The translations under genes were made by a program, and so were the position numbers. DNA of 6,228 bases from an uncultured Opitutaceae bacterium (GTDB lineage: Bacteria; Verrucomicrobiota; Verrucomicrobiia; Opitutales; Opitutaceae), in assembly GCA_937128785.1 (NCBI GenBank), contig CAKZMS010000641.1:1-6228 (forward strand). The letters are read 5' to 3'. This document shows positions 6,164-6,228 of this stretch, one piece after another (position 1 is the stretch's first letter; every line of letters begins with the position of its first letter). The notes under the pieces were generated by a model. The model searched no databases and was not told the DNA's origin. It was given only the letters and a program-made list of their open reading frames with translations.

Positions 6164-6228
6164 TCAAATGTGGATCGCTTCTCCCATCGACGCGGCCGCC
6201 GCTTCCATCAAAGCTTCGCTCAACGTGG
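6164..6228 (-). CDS. lpd: Dihydrolipoyl dehydrogenase, C-terminal end
   Basis: Only the last 20 full codons are in view; the gene enters from the right edge. The residues TLSEALMEAAAASM and GEAIHI, with a preceding codon ending CC that fits proline, match the very C-terminus of lipoamide dehydrogenase. There the (HAH)PTLSE block forms part of the dimer interface next to the catalytic histidine, and the protein commonly ends in G-x-AIH-I/F. This flavoprotein is the E3 component of the 2-oxoacid dehydrogenase complexes and the glycine cleavage system, in the cytoplasm. It is followed by an intrinsic terminator. The call rests on a short but very typical stretch, and glutathione-reductase relatives are less likely. 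Confidence 0.82.
   Translation of the reverse strand, partial: TLSEALMEAAAASMGEAIHI

Overview
The window joins DNA from two unrelated bacteria. Positions 3 to about 515 are very AT-rich and encode an internal piece of the RNA polymerase beta subunit (RpoB). Its best visible match in style is a SAR11-like (Pelagibacterales) alphaproteobacterium. From about 496-516 onward the DNA is GC-rich and has different codon use. This larger part looks like a member of the Verrucomicrobia, perhaps Opitutae: it carries the tiny basic protein characteristic of the PVC superphylum, and nearly all its genes lack a Shine-Dalgarno sequence. The simplest reading is a metagenomic contig, probably marine, with a chimeric join in which both genomes share roughly 20 nt of compatible sequence.

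Layout of the GC-rich part. The 3' end of a response-regulator receiver domain (+, to 678) converges on a leftward housekeeping cluster: rpoZ (2192-2392), smpB (1628-2101) and thrB (691-1596). These cover RNA polymerase omega, trans-translation and threonine biosynthesis. A divergent 109-bp gap separates rpoZ from the rightward genes cutA (2502-2846), the 51-residue PVC small basic protein (2858-3013), a strong intrinsic terminator (3035-3068) and a DUF368/PopT-type membrane protein (3109-4026).

Positions 4027-4570 contain no convincing gene but are packed with palindromes and duplicated sequence. They lead into a tRNA-Arg(CCG) gene on the minus strand (4571-4645). Part of the tRNA 3' half occurs three times: in the gene, in a direct copy split by a 76-bp hairpin-rich insert, and in an adjoining inverted copy. 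At least eight hairpins here have loops of exactly three nucleotides. This is the most unusual part of the window.

Downstream lie a small, apparently frameshifted secreted-protein gene (4811-4973, +), a convergent exported PhoD-like phosphoesterase (4970-6091, -) that shares the CTAG stop tetranucleotide with it, an intrinsic terminator, and the last codons of dihydrolipoyl dehydrogenase (6164-6228, -).

I see no defence system, integrase, transposase or CRISPR array. The genes are mostly conserved housekeeping functions. The novelty is in the tRNA-associated hairpin/repeat island, the frameshifted small gene and the chimeric left end.
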